Shown here in pieces: positions 1 through 10,126 of a stretch of DNA of 64,000 nucleotides. This DNA comes from Bacillus sp. V5-8f (GTDB taxonomy: Bacteria > Bacillota > Bacilli > Bacillales > DSM-1321). Under the pieces are notes generated by a model that was not told where the DNA came from, ran no database searches, and saw only the letters and a program-made list of their open reading frames with translations. The first letter of the stretch is position 1; each line of letters opens with the position of its first letter. The stretch is from the NCBI RefSeq assembly GCF_002863565.1, contig NZ_PGUW01000001.1:248001-312000 (forward strand). The letters are read 5' to 3'. A program made the position numbers and the translations under genes.

Positions 1-348
1 CATGACAAGCACCTCATCCTGCATATCATCCATCACTTCGAAAAAATAAGCTATGGTAAGCTTCAGGGCATCCAGGGTGCCGCTATTCTGTTCAAGGTCG
101 TTTTGGAGCCTGTCTTTCACCTCATCGTAAATAAAATCACAGACTAAATATAAGACATCTTCTTTCGTGCGGATATACTCATAAAGCGTTCCAATGCTGA
201 AGCCGGCAGCCTTGGCGATTTCCCTAGTCGTTGTCCGGTGAAATCCTTTTTCCTTAAATAAGTTCACGGCTCCTTTGATCATTTGATTGCGCCGTATGCT
301 AACGAGCTTCTCATCTTTTACCGAAGCGTGGACTTCTCTTTTTTTCAT
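1..348 (-). CDS. TetR/AcrR-family transcriptional regulator (3' part outside window)
   Basis: The N-terminal 116 residues of a TetR-type repressor are present; the C-terminal ligand domain runs off the window. The start follows an AGGTGG ribosome site. Residues 20-65 form the usual DNA-binding domain (RTTTREIAKAAGFSIGTLYEY, quoted in part: TREIAKAAGFSIGTLYEY), with the recognition helix ending in the family hallmark TLYEYIRTKED. It is the last gene seen of a minus-strand fatty-acid oxidation run, so it probably senses an acyl-CoA and regulates that run. It does not closely resemble what I remember of B. subtilis FadR, so I give no symbol. Family call is firm; the regulon is inferred from position. 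Confidence 0.85.
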   Translation of the reverse strand, partial: MKKREVHASVKDEKLVSIRRNQMIKGAVNLFKEKGFHRTTTREIAKAAGFSIGTLYEYIRTKEDVLYLVCDFIYDEVKDRLQNDLEQNSGTLDALKLTIAYFFEVMDDMQDEVLVM

Positions 349-551
349 ACGTCACCACCTTACTTGGCCATGGTGTAATAGTACCTGAGGAAATACTTTC
401 TGGAAGAGTTTTTCTTAGAAGATCATTATGCCAAACAACAGGCAGGCAGCAAACTTCATTAATAGCTAGAAAAGTTTCTTCTACCTTCCTATCTGCTGTG
501 TAAACCTACCTGTTACCGGCTTTTCAATAGTACCCATAAGTTGGTTTTCTA

Positions 552-1694
552 TTAGTCTTTTGTAATCATCCTGGAGATCACCAGCTTCTGAATCTCTTGT
601 GTTCCTTCGTAGATCTGTGTAATTTTTGCATCCCGCATAAATCGTTCCACCGGATAATCCTTGGTGTAACCGTAGCCGCCGAATACCTGGACCGCTTCTG
701 TAGTGACCTTCATGGCCGTATCCCCTGCAAACAGTTTGGACATAGCAGATTCTTTTCCATAAGGAAGACCGACAGATTCGCGCCATGCTGCTTGATAGGT
801 GAGCAACCTTGCTGCTTCAATGCCTGTTGCCATATCCGCAAGCTTAAAACCGATTCCTTGCTGCTGGGCAATCGGTTTGCCGAATTGTACACGTTCCTTT
901 GCATATGCTACTGCTGCATCAAGCGCACCTTGTGCAATCCCGACTGCTTGTGCTGCGATGCCATTCCTGCCGCCGTCTAGAGTCATCATGGCAATCTTGA
1001 AGCCTTCTCCCTCTTTTCCTAGCAGGTTTTCCTTAGGAACCTTGCAATCTTCGAAAATGATTTCTGTTGTCGGTGAAGAACGAATTCCTAGTTTCTTTTC
1101 TTTCTTGCCGACACTGAAGCCTGGGAAGTCTTTTTCCACGATAAATGCACTTGTGCCTCTTTGTTTTGATTCCGGGTCAGTTAATGCAAAAACAACATAA
1201 GTATCGGCAATCCCGCCATTGGTAATGAAGATTTTTGACCCATTCAAAATATAATGGTCGCCTTCAAGCCTCGCAGTTGTTCTCATTCCGCCCGCATCTG
1301 ACCCGGAACCAGGTTCTGTCAGCCCGTATGCACCGATTGTTTCTCCCTTTGCCAACGGAGTCAGGTATTTTTGCTTTTGTTCTTCAGAACCGAACTTGTA
1401 TATCGGCCAGCCAGCAAGTGATGTATGTGCAGATAGGGTTACTGCTGTGGAGGCGCAGACTCTTGAAAGCTCTTCGATGGCGATACAATAAGCCAAATAG
1501 TCACTTCCGATGCCACCGTATTGTTCAGGCCACGGAATGCCGGTAAGACCAAGCTCGGCCATTTTGTCGAAAATTTCACGGTCGAAACGTTCTTCTTCAT
1601 CTCTTTCTGCAGCTGTAGGCGCGACTTCATTCGTTGCGAAATCTCGTACCATTTTTCTTATCATTTCATGTTCTTCTGTTAGTGTAAATTGCAT
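552..1694 (-). CDS. acdA: Acyl-CoA dehydrogenase (short/medium chain type)
   Basis: FAD-dependent alpha,beta-dehydrogenation of acyl-CoA, passing electrons to electron-transfer flavoprotein in the cytoplasm. The 380-residue length is normal for the family. Visible motifs are the N-terminal helix [15 protein letters not shown], the flavin/substrate signature [12 protein letters not shown] near residue 130, and the C-terminal IYEGTQEIQ, whose Glu363 sits where the catalytic base of short- and medium-chain enzymes lies. The start is preceded by AGGGGAT. It is closely related to the next gene upstream (mmgC-like), so the run carries two paralogues with probably different chain-length or branched-chain preference. 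The exact substrate cannot be read from sequence. Confidence 0.92.
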   Translation of the reverse strand: MQFTLTEEHEMIRKMVRDFATNEVAPTAAERDEEERFDREIFDKMAELGLTGIPWPEQYGGIGSDYLAYCIAIEELSRVCASTAVTLSAHTSLAGWPIYKFGSEEQKQKYLTPLAKGETIGAYGLTEPGSGSDAGGMRTTARLEGDHYILNGSKIFITNGGIADTYVVFALTDPESKQRGTSAFIVEKDFPGFSVGKKEKKLGIRSSPTTEIIFEDCKVPKENLLGKEGEGFKIAMMTLDGGRNGIAAQAVGIAQGALDAAVAYAKERVQFGKPIAQQQGIGFKLADMATGIEAARLLTYQAAWRESVGLPYGKESAMSKLFAGDTAMKVTTEAVQVFGGYGYTKDYPVERFMRDAKITQIYEGTQEIQKLVISRMITKD

Positions 1695-1859
1695 GGTCGT
1701 TATCCCCTGTCTTTAATAGAATATGTCGTTTCATAACGAAAGTAGTAATGCTTGGATGAAACCATCAATCACAGGAAAAAGTGTAAAGGTTTCATTTACA
1801 TCCTCATTTTTTAGGTAAAACAGAATGTAATCCGGAAATTTTTTCGGTGAATCACAGGA

Positions 1860-1952
1860 TTTAAGCGATCAATCGATTTTTTAAGCGAAAATCATCAAAT
1901 TTAAGTGAAAAATTTATTTTATAAGCAAAAACCATAGTTTTTCAGCAAATGC
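1860..1952. repeat. Intergenic array of about 20-21 bp degenerate repeats (TTTAAGYGAAAA)
   Basis: Between the two acyl-CoA dehydrogenase genes a unit resembling TTTAAGYGAAAA plus about 8 variable bases recurs with starts near 1860, 1880, 1900, 1921 and 1941. The last two copies are degenerate (ATAAGCAAAAA, TTCAGCAAATG). The same unit, inverted, forms another array after uvsE. It encodes no plausible protein. The 279-base gap holds no other feature that I can support. Confidence 0.6.
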
Positions 1953-1973
1953 CTGGATTCCTATTTAAGATAC

Positions 1974-3110
1974 CTATTTAAAAAGATGCTTGCTGATAAC
2001 AATACGCTGAATTTCACTTGTGCCTTCATAAATTTCTGTGACCTTCGCATCCCGAAAATATCGCTCCACCTGGTATTCCTTTGTATAACCGTAGCCTCCA
2101 AATACCTGAATGGCCTCGGTGGATACATACATTGCAGTCTTTGAAGCCATTAGTTTCGCCATCGACGCTTGTTTTCCGCAAGGGAGGCCCTGGGACATTA
2201 AGTCAGCAGCTTGGTAAACCAGAAGCTTTGAAGCTTCAATATCTGTCGCCATTTCCGCTAGCTTGAACGCTACTCCCTGCTGGGCTGCGATTGGCTTGCC
2301 GAACTGTACTCTTTCTTTCGCATAACGGACAGCGTGCCTATACGCACCATCCGCAATTCCAAGGGCCTGTGCAGCAATACCGATACGTCCTGCATCCAGG
2401 TTTGCCATTGCAATTTTGAAGCCTTCCCCTTCATTCCCGAGCACGTTTTCAGCAGGCACCATCATATTATCGAAGGTAAGCTGAACGGTTCTTGAACCGT
2501 AAAGTCCCATTTTGTGTTCGTCTTTGCCAATGATGAATCCCGGCATGTTTTTTTCTACGATAAAAGCTGTGATGCCTTTACTTCCTGCTTCAGGGCTGGT
2601 TGAGGCAAAAACAATATAAACATCTGCTTCCCCGCCATTTGTGATAAACACCTTGGAACCATTGATTTTATAAAAACTGCCTTCCCGTACTGCCCGGGAT
2701 CTCAGGCTTGCAGCATCAGATCCTGAACTTGGTTCCGTCAGGCAAAAGGCTCCAAGGTAATCTCCGGATGCCAATTTGGTCACATACTTTTGTTTTTGTT
2801 CTTCCGTTCCGTAGTACAGAATCGGATTGGTTCCAACGGATGTGTGGACAGAGAGGATTACACCTACCGTCGGACTTACCCTTGAAATCTCATGGATTGC
2901 AATGACATAGGAGATAAAATCCATTTCTGAGCCTCCATATTTCGCAGGAACCGGAATGCCCATCATGCCAAGCTGGCCCATTTTTTTTAGCAGGGGCCTC
3001 GGAAATCTTCCTTCTTCCATTTTTTCTACAAAAGGAGCAATTTCATGTTCAGCAAAGCCTCGAACCATTTTCCGCATCATTTCTTGCTCTTTCGTAAATG
3101 TCAGATTCAT
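1974..3110 (-). CDS. mmgC: Acyl-CoA dehydrogenase, MmgC-like
   Basis: Second acyl-CoA dehydrogenase of the run, 378 residues. It has the [16 protein letters not shown] flavin/substrate signature and a catalytic-base candidate Glu362 in [14 protein letters not shown]. It lies about 30 bases after the 3-hydroxyacyl-CoA dehydrogenase and about 280 bases before acdA, consistent with co-transcription. The mmgA-mmgB-mmgC order matches the start of the B. subtilis mmg operon, where the enzymes act on short-chain acyl-CoA in the mother cell. Here there is no citrate or methylcitrate synthase gene adjacent, so the role may be general fatty-acid or branched-chain oxidation. Confidence 0.9.
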   Translation of the reverse strand: MNLTFTKEQEMMRKMVRGFAEHEIAPFVEKMEEGRFPRPLLKKMGQLGMMGIPVPAKYGGSEMDFISYVIAIHEISRVSPTVGVILSVHTSVGTNPILYYGTEEQKQKYVTKLASGDYLGAFCLTEPSSGSDAASLRSRAVREGSFYKINGSKVFITNGGEADVYIVFASTSPEAGSKGITAFIVEKNMPGFIIGKDEHKMGLYGSRTVQLTFDNMMVPAENVLGNEGEGFKIAMANLDAGRIGIAAQALGIADGAYRHAVRYAKERVQFGKPIAAQQGVAFKLAEMATDIEASKLLVYQAADLMSQGLPCGKQASMAKLMASKTAMYVSTEAIQVFGGYGYTKEYQVERYFRDAKVTEIYEGTSEIQRIVISKHLFK

Positions 3111-3140
3111 AGTAGCCTCCCCGGTGCAGGATTAAGATGG

Positions 3141-3992
3141 CTAGTTATACATAAAGAACCCGCGGCCGGATTTTTGGCCCAACCAGCCTGCTTTTACATA
3201 TTTCCGAAGCAGCGGGCACGGTCGGTATTTATCATCCCCGAAGCCTTCGTGTAACGTTTCCATGATATAAAGGCATGTATCAAGTCCGATGAAATCAGCA
3301 AGCGTCAAGGGACCCATAGGATGGTTCATCCCGAGCTTCATGACCTCATCGATTGCTTCTTTAGAAGCCACGCCTTCGTATAACGTATAGATGGCTTCAT
3401 TAATCATCGGCATCAAAATCCGGTTTGAAACGAAGCCAGGAAAATCATTCACTTCTACTGGCACTTTGCTGAGCGTCTTGGACATATCTTCAATGGCCGT
3501 ATACACTTCATCTGCAGTGGCGAGCCCGCGGATAATTTCAACAAGCTTCATGACAGGGACAGGATTCATGAAGTGCATGCCGATCACTTTTTCAGGCCGC
3601 TTTGTGGCTGCCGCAATCTCAGTGATCGGGAGCGATGATGTGTTGGAGGCCAAGATTGCATGTGCTGGAGCAATTTGATCCAGTTCACTAAACAGCTTTG
3701 TCTTGATCTCCATGTTTTCCACGGCTGCTTCGATAACGAGATCAACTCCTGAAGCATTGCTCAAATGAATGGAAGGCGTTAATCTTGAAAGGGCAGCTGC
3801 TCTATCCTGTTCTGCCATTTTCGCTTTTTCAACCTGGCGAGCAAGGTTATTCTTAATGGTGCTTAGCCCTCTGTCGACAAACTCTTGCTTCAAATCATGC
3901 AATATAACGGCGTACCCGCTTACAGCACAAACCTGGGCAATGCCTGAACCCATCTGCCCGGCGCCGATGACCATCACTTTTTTTATATTCAT
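3141..3992 (-). CDS. mmgB: 3-hydroxybutyryl-CoA dehydrogenase
   Basis: NAD(P)-dependent oxidation of 3-hydroxyacyl-CoA to 3-ketoacyl-CoA. The N-terminus carries the Rossmann fingerprint [11 protein letters not shown], followed by the active-site region with [12 protein letters not shown] and [17 protein letters not shown] (His of the catalytic His-Glu pair in HFMNP). The C-terminal dimerisation half ends [10 protein letters not shown], typical of the single-domain 283-residue enzyme. I place the start at the ATG 7 bases after GGAGG; a TTG one codon upstream is too close to the ribosome site. It sits between the thiolase and acyl-CoA dehydrogenase genes of the same pathway. Confidence 0.93.
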   Translation of the reverse strand: MNIKKVMVIGAGQMGSGIAQVCAVSGYAVILHDLKQEFVDRGLSTIKNNLARQVEKAKMAEQDRAAALSRLTPSIHLSNASGVDLVIEAAVENMEIKTKLFSELDQIAPAHAILASNTSSLPITEIAAATKRPEKVIGMHFMNPVPVMKLVEIIRGLATADEVYTAIEDMSKTLSKVPVEVNDFPGFVSNRILMPMINEAIYTLYEGVASKEAIDEVMKLGMNHPMGPLTLADFIGLDTCLYIMETLHEGFGDDKYRPCPLLRKYVKAGWLGQKSGRGFFMYN

Positions 3993-4029
3993 CAAAGGAC
4001 CTCCATCTATTAGATTTAAAAACTATGAA

Positions 4030-5217
4030 TTAAGATTTTGGCACTTCTATTAAAATGGCATCCCCCTGGCCGCCGCCTGAACAAATTGCTGCAACACCAA
4101 GGCCACCGCCACGCCGTTTCAACTCATGCATAAGCGTAATAATAATGCGTGCCCCGCTTGCCCCAATCGGATGACCGAGCGCTACCGCCCCACCATTTAC
4201 ATTCACTATTTCAGGCTTAACGTTTGCCAGTTTCCCGCTTGCAAGCGCAACCGCTGCAAATGCTTCATTGATTTCAAACAACTCAATCTGTTCTAATGAC
4301 TTTCCTGTCTTTTTCAAGAGTTCATTAATGACAAGGCCCGGTGTCTTAGGAAAATCCTTTGCTTCCACTGCTATTTCAGCATGCCCAACAATATAAGCAA
4401 ACGGCGTTTTCCCCTCTTTCTCGGCCCTTTCCTCACTCATAAGCACCAGAGCACCCGCACCGTCATTTACACCTGGCGCATTTCCGGCTGTAATCGTCCC
4501 TTCGTTATTGAATGCCGGACCTAGTTTAGCCAGCTTTTCAATGGATGTATCTTTTCTTGGGGCTTCATCATGTTCTACTGTGACTGGCTCCCCTCTTCGA
4601 ACAGGGACAGGAACTGGAACGATTTCTTCCGCCAGCACACCATTTTCAATTGCGGCTATTGCCCGTTGATGGCTTCTATATGCCCAGTTATCCTGGTCTT
4701 CTCGTGATAGCTCCAACTCCTCAGCTGTACTATTTCCATACGTCCCCATATGAACGCCGGTAAAACTGCAGCTGAGTCCATCATGGATCATAGAGTCTTT
4801 CATCGCCGCGTCCCCCATACGAAGACCCCATCTGGCTTTCGGAACTAGATAAGGGGCATTGCTCATCGACTCCATACCGCCCGCTACAATCACTTCTTCA
4901 TCACCCAACCTAATGAGCTGATCCGCAAATGTGACACTCCGCAATCCTGAGGCACACACTTTATTAATGGTTTCCGTTTTCACTTCCCATGGGATCCCGG
5001 CATGCCGTGATGCCTGACGGGAAGGAATCTGTCCTTGTCCTGCCTGAAGCACATTCCCCATAATAACTTCATCCACTTGGCTTCCATCAATTCCTGCACG
5101 GTTCAAGGCTTCCTTGATCGCTATCCCGCCAAGCTCGGATGCCGTTAAGCTGCTAAGCCCCCCTCCAAACTTCCCAAAAGGTGTCCTCACTCCACTGACA
5201 ATAACTGTTCTATCCAT
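4030..5217 (-). CDS. mmgA: Acetyl-CoA acetyltransferase (thiolase)
   Basis: Thiolase, 395 residues, for the last step of beta-oxidation or the reverse condensation of two acetyl-CoA. The nucleophile is Cys88 in [11 protein letters not shown], the catalytic His is His349 in [10 protein letters not shown], and the second Cys is Cys379 in CSGGGQGDA. All three signatures are intact. The start follows AAGGAGGAG. It is the first gene of the minus-strand run thiolase, hydroxyacyl-CoA dehydrogenase, acyl-CoA dehydrogenase, acyl-CoA dehydrogenase, TetR. A FadR-like inverted repeat and a cre-like site lie in the 287-base gap upstream, suggesting repression without fatty acids and in the presence of glucose. 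Confidence 0.93.
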   Translation of the reverse strand: MDRTVIVSGVRTPFGKFGGGLSSLTASELGGIAIKEALNRAGIDGSQVDEVIMGNVLQAGQGQIPSRQASRHAGIPWEVKTETINKVCASGLRSVTFADQLIRLGDEEVIVAGGMESMSNAPYLVPKARWGLRMGDAAMKDSMIHDGLSCSFTGVHMGTYGNSTAEELELSREDQDNWAYRSHQRAIAAIENGVLAEEIVPVPVPVRRGEPVTVEHDEAPRKDTSIEKLAKLGPAFNNEGTITAGNAPGVNDGAGALVLMSEERAEKEGKTPFAYIVGHAEIAVEAKDFPKTPGLVINELLKKTGKSLEQIELFEINEAFAAVALASGKLANVKPEIVNVNGGAVALGHPIGASGARIIITLMHELKRRGGGLGVAAICSGGGQGDAILIEVPKS

Positions 5218-5260
5218 ATTGCTCCTCCTTCTTAAACCCTAGTTTCTCCTCCAAATAAAT

Positions 5261-5278
5261 TGACTGAACGCTCGCTCA
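5261..5278. promoter_or_regulatory. FadR-like operator upstream of thiolase
   Basis: TGACTGAACGCTCGCTCA is an imperfect inverted repeat (TGACTGA / TCGCTCA with a 4-base centre). It has the same geometry as the B. subtilis FadR box as I remember it (TGAATGA-N4-TCATTCA). It lies about 45 bases before the thiolase start. Binding is inferred, not shown. Confidence 0.45.
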
Positions 5279-5295
5279 AAGCCTACACACAAAAA

Positions 5296-5309
5296 TGTAA
5301 GCGCTTTAC
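5296..5309. promoter_or_regulatory. Candidate cre (CcpA) site
   Basis: TGTAAGCGCTTTAC contains the symmetric core AAGCGCTT and fits TGWAARCGYTWNCW except at the last two positions. It lies upstream of the thiolase-led operon, as expected for carbon catabolite repression of fatty-acid oxidation; the B. subtilis mmg operon is also under CcpA control. Confidence 0.5.
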
Positions 5310-5375
5310 TAAATCTTACACAAAACTTCGAAAAGGTTAAATAATTAATGAGAAAAATATGTAAAAATTTTTTTA

Positions 5376-5423
5376 AAGAAAATGCCTGCTTCGGCAAATA
5401 AATTTTTAATTTGGAAGCAGGCT
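5376..5423 (-). terminator. Rho-independent terminator after fadF
   Basis: On the minus strand AGCCTGCTTC pairs with GAAGCAGGC across an AT-rich 21-base loop, followed by a T-rich tract (ATTTTCTTT). It is about 80 bases past the fadF stop and separates fadF from the thiolase operon. Confidence 0.7.
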
Positions 5424-5504
5424 TTATAAAATTATGCATCATCTAACAAGTTTATGTTTTAAGTAAGAATTACGCGGCGTTAGATAGAATACTAGTCTAC
5501 TCTT

Positions 5505-7616
5505 TTATGATGCGATGGTTTGCTGTTCGCCAAGGATTGATTTTTCTAATAGCTCGGCGACATCATATGTCTTCACATCATCTTCTACTTCTTTTGCTTT
5601 TGTACCGTCTGTAATCATTGTTAAGCAGTACGGGCAGCCGGAGCTGATTACAGATGGGTTTACTGCCAGAGCCTGTTCTGTACGGGCGACGTTAATGCGA
5701 TGTCCAGTTTCTTCTTCCATCCACATCAGTCCTCCGCCGGCGCCACAGCACATGCCAGTTTCCCGGTTGCGCTCCATTTCAACAAGCTTCACGCCCGGAA
5801 TAGCTTTCAGAATGTCCCTTGGGGCGTCATACACTTCATTGTATCGACCCAGATAACAGGAATCATGGAATGTAATAGTTTCATTTACAGGATGCTTCGG
5901 TACAAGCCTGCCTTCATTTACAAGCTTCGCAAGCAGTTCAGTATGGTGATAAACCTCCGCTTGCAAACCAAAGTCAGGATATTCATTTTTAAAGATATTA
6001 TAGGCGTGAGGATCAATCGTTACGATCTTCTTCACTTCGTTTTTCTCAAATTCGGCAATATTGTTTGTTGCAAGCTCCTGGAAGATGAACTCATTGCCCA
6101 AACGACGCGGTGTATCCCCGGAATTCTTTTCTTTATTTCCTAAAATCGCAAACTTCACACCCGCCTCATTCATCATTTTGGCGAAAGAAAGGGCGATCTT
6201 TTGGCTGCGGTTATCATAGGAACCCATGGAGCCTACCCAGAATAAATATTCAACTTCTTCTCCGGCTTTTTTCGCTTCCTTGACTGTTGGAACATGAACA
6301 TCGTCACGAAGTTCTCTCCAGTTTTCTCTTTCCTTACGGTTTAGTCCCCAAGGATTGCCCTGGCGTTCAATGTTTTGCATGGCACGCTGTGCATCCGGGT
6401 TCATCTTTCCTTCCGTCAGGACTAGGTAACGGCGCATATCGATGATTTTATCGACGTGCTCATTCATGACCGGACATTGGTCTTCACAGTTCCGGCAAGT
6501 GGTACATGCCCAAAGCTCTTCTTCTGTGATGACTTCCCCGATTAGAGCCTTATCGTATTCCACAGCCGCTGCAGATTCCTTCGCTCCCTGGCCTGCACTT
6601 GCAAGCGCAATCTGGTTGCCTTGTGTATGGCCAAATACGAAAGTTGGCACCCACGGTTGTTTTGCAGTGATGGCAGCACCCTTATTCGTTAGATGGTCAC
6701 GCATCTTTAGGATGATATCCATTGGGGAAAGCATCTTCCCGGTACCTGTTGCCGGACACATATTCGTACAGCGCCCGCACTCAACACAAGCGTATAAATC
6801 AATCAGTTGATATTGGTTAAAATCTTCAATCTTTCCTGCCCCGAACGATTCCTGAGATTCGTCTTCAAAGTTGACAGGCTTTAATTTACCTGGATTATCT
6901 AACCTGCTGAAGTAAGTGTTTGCAGGCCCTGCAATCAAGTGAGCATGCTTGGATTGCGGGATATAAACAAGGAACGTCAGTAAGAAAAGGGTATGAATCC
7001 ACCACGCTACGTAGAATACTACAGTTGCGGCGGTTGGACCTATCCAGCCCAATGCTGCAGCAATGCCTGATGCAACCGGCTCAGTCCATGTCCCTTCATG
7101 CCCGTGCCAGATCATGGCCATTCCGTTTCCTAAAAGAACCGATAGCATTAAGCCGCCGATTAAGAGCAGTACGATTCCGGATTTAAATCCGCGCTTTAAA
7201 CGAACAAGCTTTTCAATATAGCGACGGTAGAAGGCCCATACTACTGCGACAAGTATGACAAGGGTAACAATTTCCTGAAAAAATGTGAATGCTGGATACA
7301 ACGGACCAAACGGCAAGTGTGCACCAGGTTTGATACCCTTGATAATGAAATCAATCGCACCGAACTGGACTAGGATAAAGCCGTAAAAGAACATGACGTG
7401 AATGGCCCCGCTCTTCTTATCTTTGAGCAGCTTTTTCTGGCCAAATACATTGACCCATACTTTATCGAGCCGTTCTTTCACACGATTGTCGAATTCTACT
7501 TTCTTCCCCAGCTTAATGTAAGCCATCCTTGTCCTAATTAAATAGACAAACAAGCTGAGTGCGTAAGCGGTTACAAGTAAAAACGCGATTAAATTAACCC
7601 ATAGCAACCCATTCAT
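5505..7616 (-). CDS. fadF: Membrane (Fe-S) electron-transfer protein, FadF/YwjF type
   Basis: A 703-residue fusion. Residues about 1-220 hold several hydrophobic helices resembling the nitrate reductase gamma (cytochrome b) domain. Next come two [4Fe-4S] ferredoxin motifs (Cys277/280/283/287 and Cys371/374/377/381) and then a CCG domain pair (CYLGRYNEVY; MCCGAGGGLMW; SGCPYCL) as in heterodisulfide reductase subunit B. In B. subtilis the orthologue belongs to the FadR regulon and is thought to take electrons from acyl-CoA dehydrogenase/ETF to the membrane quinone pool. It has its own terminator and faces clsB across a shared upstream region with a FadR-like box. Function is by family and regulon. 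Confidence 0.88.
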   Translation of the reverse strand: MNGLLWVNLIAFLLVTAYALSLFVYLIRTRMAYIKLGKKVEFDNRVKERLDKVWVNVFGQKKLLKDKKSGAIHVMFFYGFILVQFGAIDFIIKGIKPGAHLPFGPLYPAFTFFQEIVTLVILVAVVWAFYRRYIEKLVRLKRGFKSGIVLLLIGGLMLSVLLGNGMAMIWHGHEGTWTEPVASGIAAALGWIGPTAATVVFYVAWWIHTLFLLTFLVYIPQSKHAHLIAGPANTYFSRLDNPGKLKPVNFEDESQESFGAGKIEDFNQYQLIDLYACVECGRCTNMCPATGTGKMLSPMDIILKMRDHLTNKGAAITAKQPWVPTFVFGHTQGNQIALASAGQGAKESAAAVEYDKALIGEVITEEELWACTTCRNCEDQCPVMNEHVDKIIDMRRYLVLTEGKMNPDAQRAMQNIERQGNPWGLNRKERENWRELRDDVHVPTVKEAKKAGEEVEYLFWVGSMGSYDNRSQKIALSFAKMMNEAGVKFAILGNKEKNSGDTPRRLGNEFIFQELATNNIAEFEKNEVKKIVTIDPHAYNIFKNEYPDFGLQAEVYHHTELLAKLVNEGRLVPKHPVNETITFHDSCYLGRYNEVYDAPRDILKAIPGVKLVEMERNRETGMCCGAGGGLMWMEEETGHRINVARTEQALAVNPSVISSGCPYCLTMITDGTKAKEVEDDVKTYDVAELLEKSILGEQQTIAS

Positions 7617-7725
7617 TATGTGCGCCCCTTTCTGGTATGTTGAATTTGAAATGTCTATTTCCTATTAAAGCATTAAAATTAGAAACAGTTACATTTTTCT
7701 GAATTCTATTAATTCCATTATATAA

Positions 7726-7743
7726 TGAATGAGCATTCAGTCA
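7726..7743. promoter_or_regulatory. FadR-like operator upstream of fadF
   Basis: TGAATGAGCATTCAGTCA has one perfect half-site TGAATGA, a second half TCAGTCA at the same spacing as the FadR consensus, and an embedded perfect 14-base palindrome TGAATGAGCATTCA. It lies about 110 bases upstream of fadF in the gap shared with clsB. It supports joint control with the thiolase operon. Confidence 0.55.
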
Positions 7744-7916
7744 ACTTTTTTCTTCGTTAATTTTGCTTTTTTTCTCACCTCTTGATTTCTTTTCCAGTGA
7801 TAGAAAGGTTCTTCTAGTGTTATGAAAAAATTACCACTTCATCATTTTGTAATAGAATAGAGTATCCCACCTGTTATTGAGCCAAACTAAACGAAAAAAT
7901 AACAATCGAGGAGAGG

Positions 7917-9125
7917 ATGGACTTGATAATCCCGGTTACAATTGGAATCATCATTCTAAGTATCCTCGCCTGGCTGCCGTTCGACTTTTATCTGGGTCGG
8001 AAAAGTCATCTAAACCATGTATTCAATAAGGATTTCCCCAAACGCAGCAGCGAAATACAAATCTACACAAACGGGCAGTCACTGTTCCGGGAGCTTTTCA
8101 AAGAAATCAAAGAAGCAAAAACACATATACATATCTTATTTTATATTGTCAGGAACGATAGTTTTAGTAGGGAGTTTCTCCAGTTATTAAAAACAAAAGC
8201 GCAATCAGGGGTTGAGGTCCGCTTGATGGTGGACCGGATTGGCAGCCGCCGTCTCACTAGAAAAACGATCAAAGATCTTAAACACTACGGTATCCGATTC
8301 ATGTTTACCCATTTGCCCAAATGGCCCTACTTTTTCTACTCCCTTCAGGAAAGGAATCACCGGAAGATTTCCATTATTGACGGCAAGGTCGGATATCTGG
8401 GCGGATACAATATTGGCAAAGAATATATCGGAGAACACCCGACGCTAACTCCTTGGCGTGATTATCATGTGAAGATTACAGGGGAAGGTGTTCAAGACCT
8501 GCAGTATGTGTTCCTGGAGGACTGGTTCCATGCGTCCGGGGAGGATCAACGCAAAAGCAAAGAATACTTTCCTTCTCTAAAAAAAGGCACTTGTATCCAT
8601 CAGTTCATTCCAACTGAAGGTGTCTTTCTGGAAGAAACATTTTCCGATCTCATATCTGCGGCAAAGTCAAGAATCATTATTGGGACACCATACTTTATAC
8701 CGAGCCAAAAACTTTTTTCCGACTTGAGGGTCGCTTTATCAAAAAGCGTGGAGGTTACCATCATTGTCCCTAAAAATTCGGACCATCCTTTGGTCAAGGA
8801 GGCAGCGTTCCGGTACTTCCGAATTCTGTTAAAAGATGGGGCAAGAGTGTTACAGTTTAGAAAAGGGTTTTACCATTCTAAAATCGTGTTAATAGATGAT
8901 AAGATATGCGATATCGGAACAGCCAATTTCGATAGACGTTCATTATTTTTGAACCATGAAATGAATTGCCTTATTTTTGACCGCTTATGTATTGAAAACA
9001 TTAAGAAGGAATTGAAATACGATATGGATCATTCCACCCCCTTAACACTTGAAATGCTATCTATCCCTAGCCCGGTGCGTAAGATCAAAGAGTCGATTGC
9101 CACTACGATTTTGCCATTTTTATAA
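7917..9125 (+). CDS. clsB: Cardiolipin synthase (phospholipase D family)
   Basis: Condenses two phosphatidylglycerol molecules to cardiolipin and glycerol at the membrane. One N-terminal membrane helix (about residues 3-22) is followed by two HKD motifs, His148/Lys150/Asp155 (HRKISIIDGK) and His320/Lys322/Asp327 (HSKIVLIDDK), both intact. At 402 residues with a single anchor it matches the YwjE (ClsB) type rather than the longer ClsA. The ribosome site GAGGAGAGG abuts the annotated ATG; a TTG two codons downstream (same frame) has better spacing and may be the true start. It is followed 31 bases later by uvsE, as in B. subtilis ywjE-ywjD. Confidence 0.88.
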   Translation: MDLIIPVTIGIIILSILAWLPFDFYLGRKSHLNHVFNKDFPKRSSEIQIYTNGQSLFRELFKEIKEAKTHIHILFYIVRNDSFSREFLQLLKTKAQSGVEVRLMVDRIGSRRLTRKTIKDLKHYGIRFMFTHLPKWPYFFYSLQERNHRKISIIDGKVGYLGGYNIGKEYIGEHPTLTPWRDYHVKITGEGVQDLQYVFLEDWFHASGEDQRKSKEYFPSLKKGTCIHQFIPTEGVFLEETFSDLISAAKSRIIIGTPYFIPSQKLFSDLRVALSKSVEVTIIVPKNSDHPLVKEAAFRYFRILLKDGARVLQFRKGFYHSKIVLIDDKICDIGTANFDRRSLFLNHEMNCLIFDRLCIENIKKELKYDMDHSTPLTLEMLSIPSPVRKIKESIATTILPFL

Positions 9126-9156
9126 GGAACCGTGTTGTGCCCGAAAGGAGACGAGA

Positions 9157-10113
9157 ATGAGGATACGAATGGGCTTTGTGTCAACCGCCACTTCCCTCTG
9201 GGAGACAACCCCTTCCCGTACGTTAACGTTTAAAAGGTTTTCCAGCTTGAAGAAAGAAGAGCGCATGGAGAAGCTTTATGAGGTAACCCGGCAAAATATC
9301 TCCAATACGCGTAGGATCCTCTATTTCAATACCGCTCATGAAATCGAGGTATACCGCCTTTCAAGCTCCATTGTACCGCTCGCAACACACCCAGAAGCCG
9401 GATGGGATTTTGTCTCTCCGTTTGCCAGGGAGTGGCGGGAGCTTGGAGATTGGATTCAGCGTCACCAAATGAGGGTGAGCTTTCATCCTAATCAATTCAC
9501 CCTGTTTACGAGCGAGAATCCTGGAATCACATCAAATGCTGTCAGGGATATGGAATATCATTATAAAATGTTTGAAGCGATGGGCGTCCATGACAATTCT
9601 TATATGAACATCCATGTAGGCGGGGCCTATGGGAACAAGCCAGCTGCGACTGCCAGGTTTCATGAAAACATCAAACAGCTCCCCGCACATATACGAGCTA
9701 AAATGACGTTGGAAAACGACGACAAAACATATACCACTGAGGAAACCCTGGCTGTTTGCCTGAATCATGGCATTCCTTTAGCATTCGATTACCATCACCA
9801 TATGTCGAATCCGGGTGAAAAGCCAATCGAAGAGCTGTTGCCAATGATATTTGGAACGTGGAACCATACAGGGATTCCTCCAAAAATTCATATTTCCTCG
9901 CCTAAATCCGAAAAAGAGTTCCGCTCTCACGCAGATTTCGTCGACGTGGAATTCCTAATGCCTCTTATCAAATTGCTGAAAGAGCTCAAGCAAGATGTCG
10001 ATTTTATGGTGGAAGCAAAAATGAAGGATAAAGCCATGTTGAAGCTGATTGAGGATCTATCAAAAATCAGGGGGATTAAACGTGTAAGCGGCGGTTCTAT
10101 GGTTGTTAAGTAA
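9157..10113 (+). CDS. uvsE: UV DNA damage endonuclease
   Basis: Nicks DNA 5' of UV photoproducts and abasic sites, starting alternative excision repair. The 318-residue product has the TIM-barrel UvdE signatures: RIRMGFVSTA at the N-terminus, FHPNQFTLF, YMNIHVGGAYGNK, ENDDKTYT, DYHHHM and a C-terminal EAKMKDKAML, which supply the acidic and His metal ligands. I place the start at the ATG six bases after AAAGGAG; the open frame extends further upstream into clsB without a ribosome site. In B. subtilis the orthologue (ywjD) is expressed in the forespore. No sporulation promoter is evident here. Confidence 0.92.
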   Translation: MRIRMGFVSTATSLWETTPSRTLTFKRFSSLKKEERMEKLYEVTRQNISNTRRILYFNTAHEIEVYRLSSSIVPLATHPEAGWDFVSPFAREWRELGDWIQRHQMRVSFHPNQFTLFTSENPGITSNAVRDMEYHYKMFEAMGVHDNSYMNIHVGGAYGNKPAATARFHENIKQLPAHIRAKMTLENDDKTYTTEETLAVCLNHGIPLAFDYHHHMSNPGEKPIEELLPMIFGTWNHTGIPPKIHISSPKSEKEFRSHADFVDVEFLMPLIKLLKELKQDVDFMVEAKMKDKAMLKLIEDLSKIRGIKRVSGGSMVVK

Positions 10114-10126
10114 AAAGGCTTTAATT

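Noticed and set aside
5239..5442. 67-codon frame between fadF and the thiolase gene
   Set aside because: It overlaps the fadF terminator, the cre-like site and the FadR-like box, so it is regulatory DNA rather than a gene.
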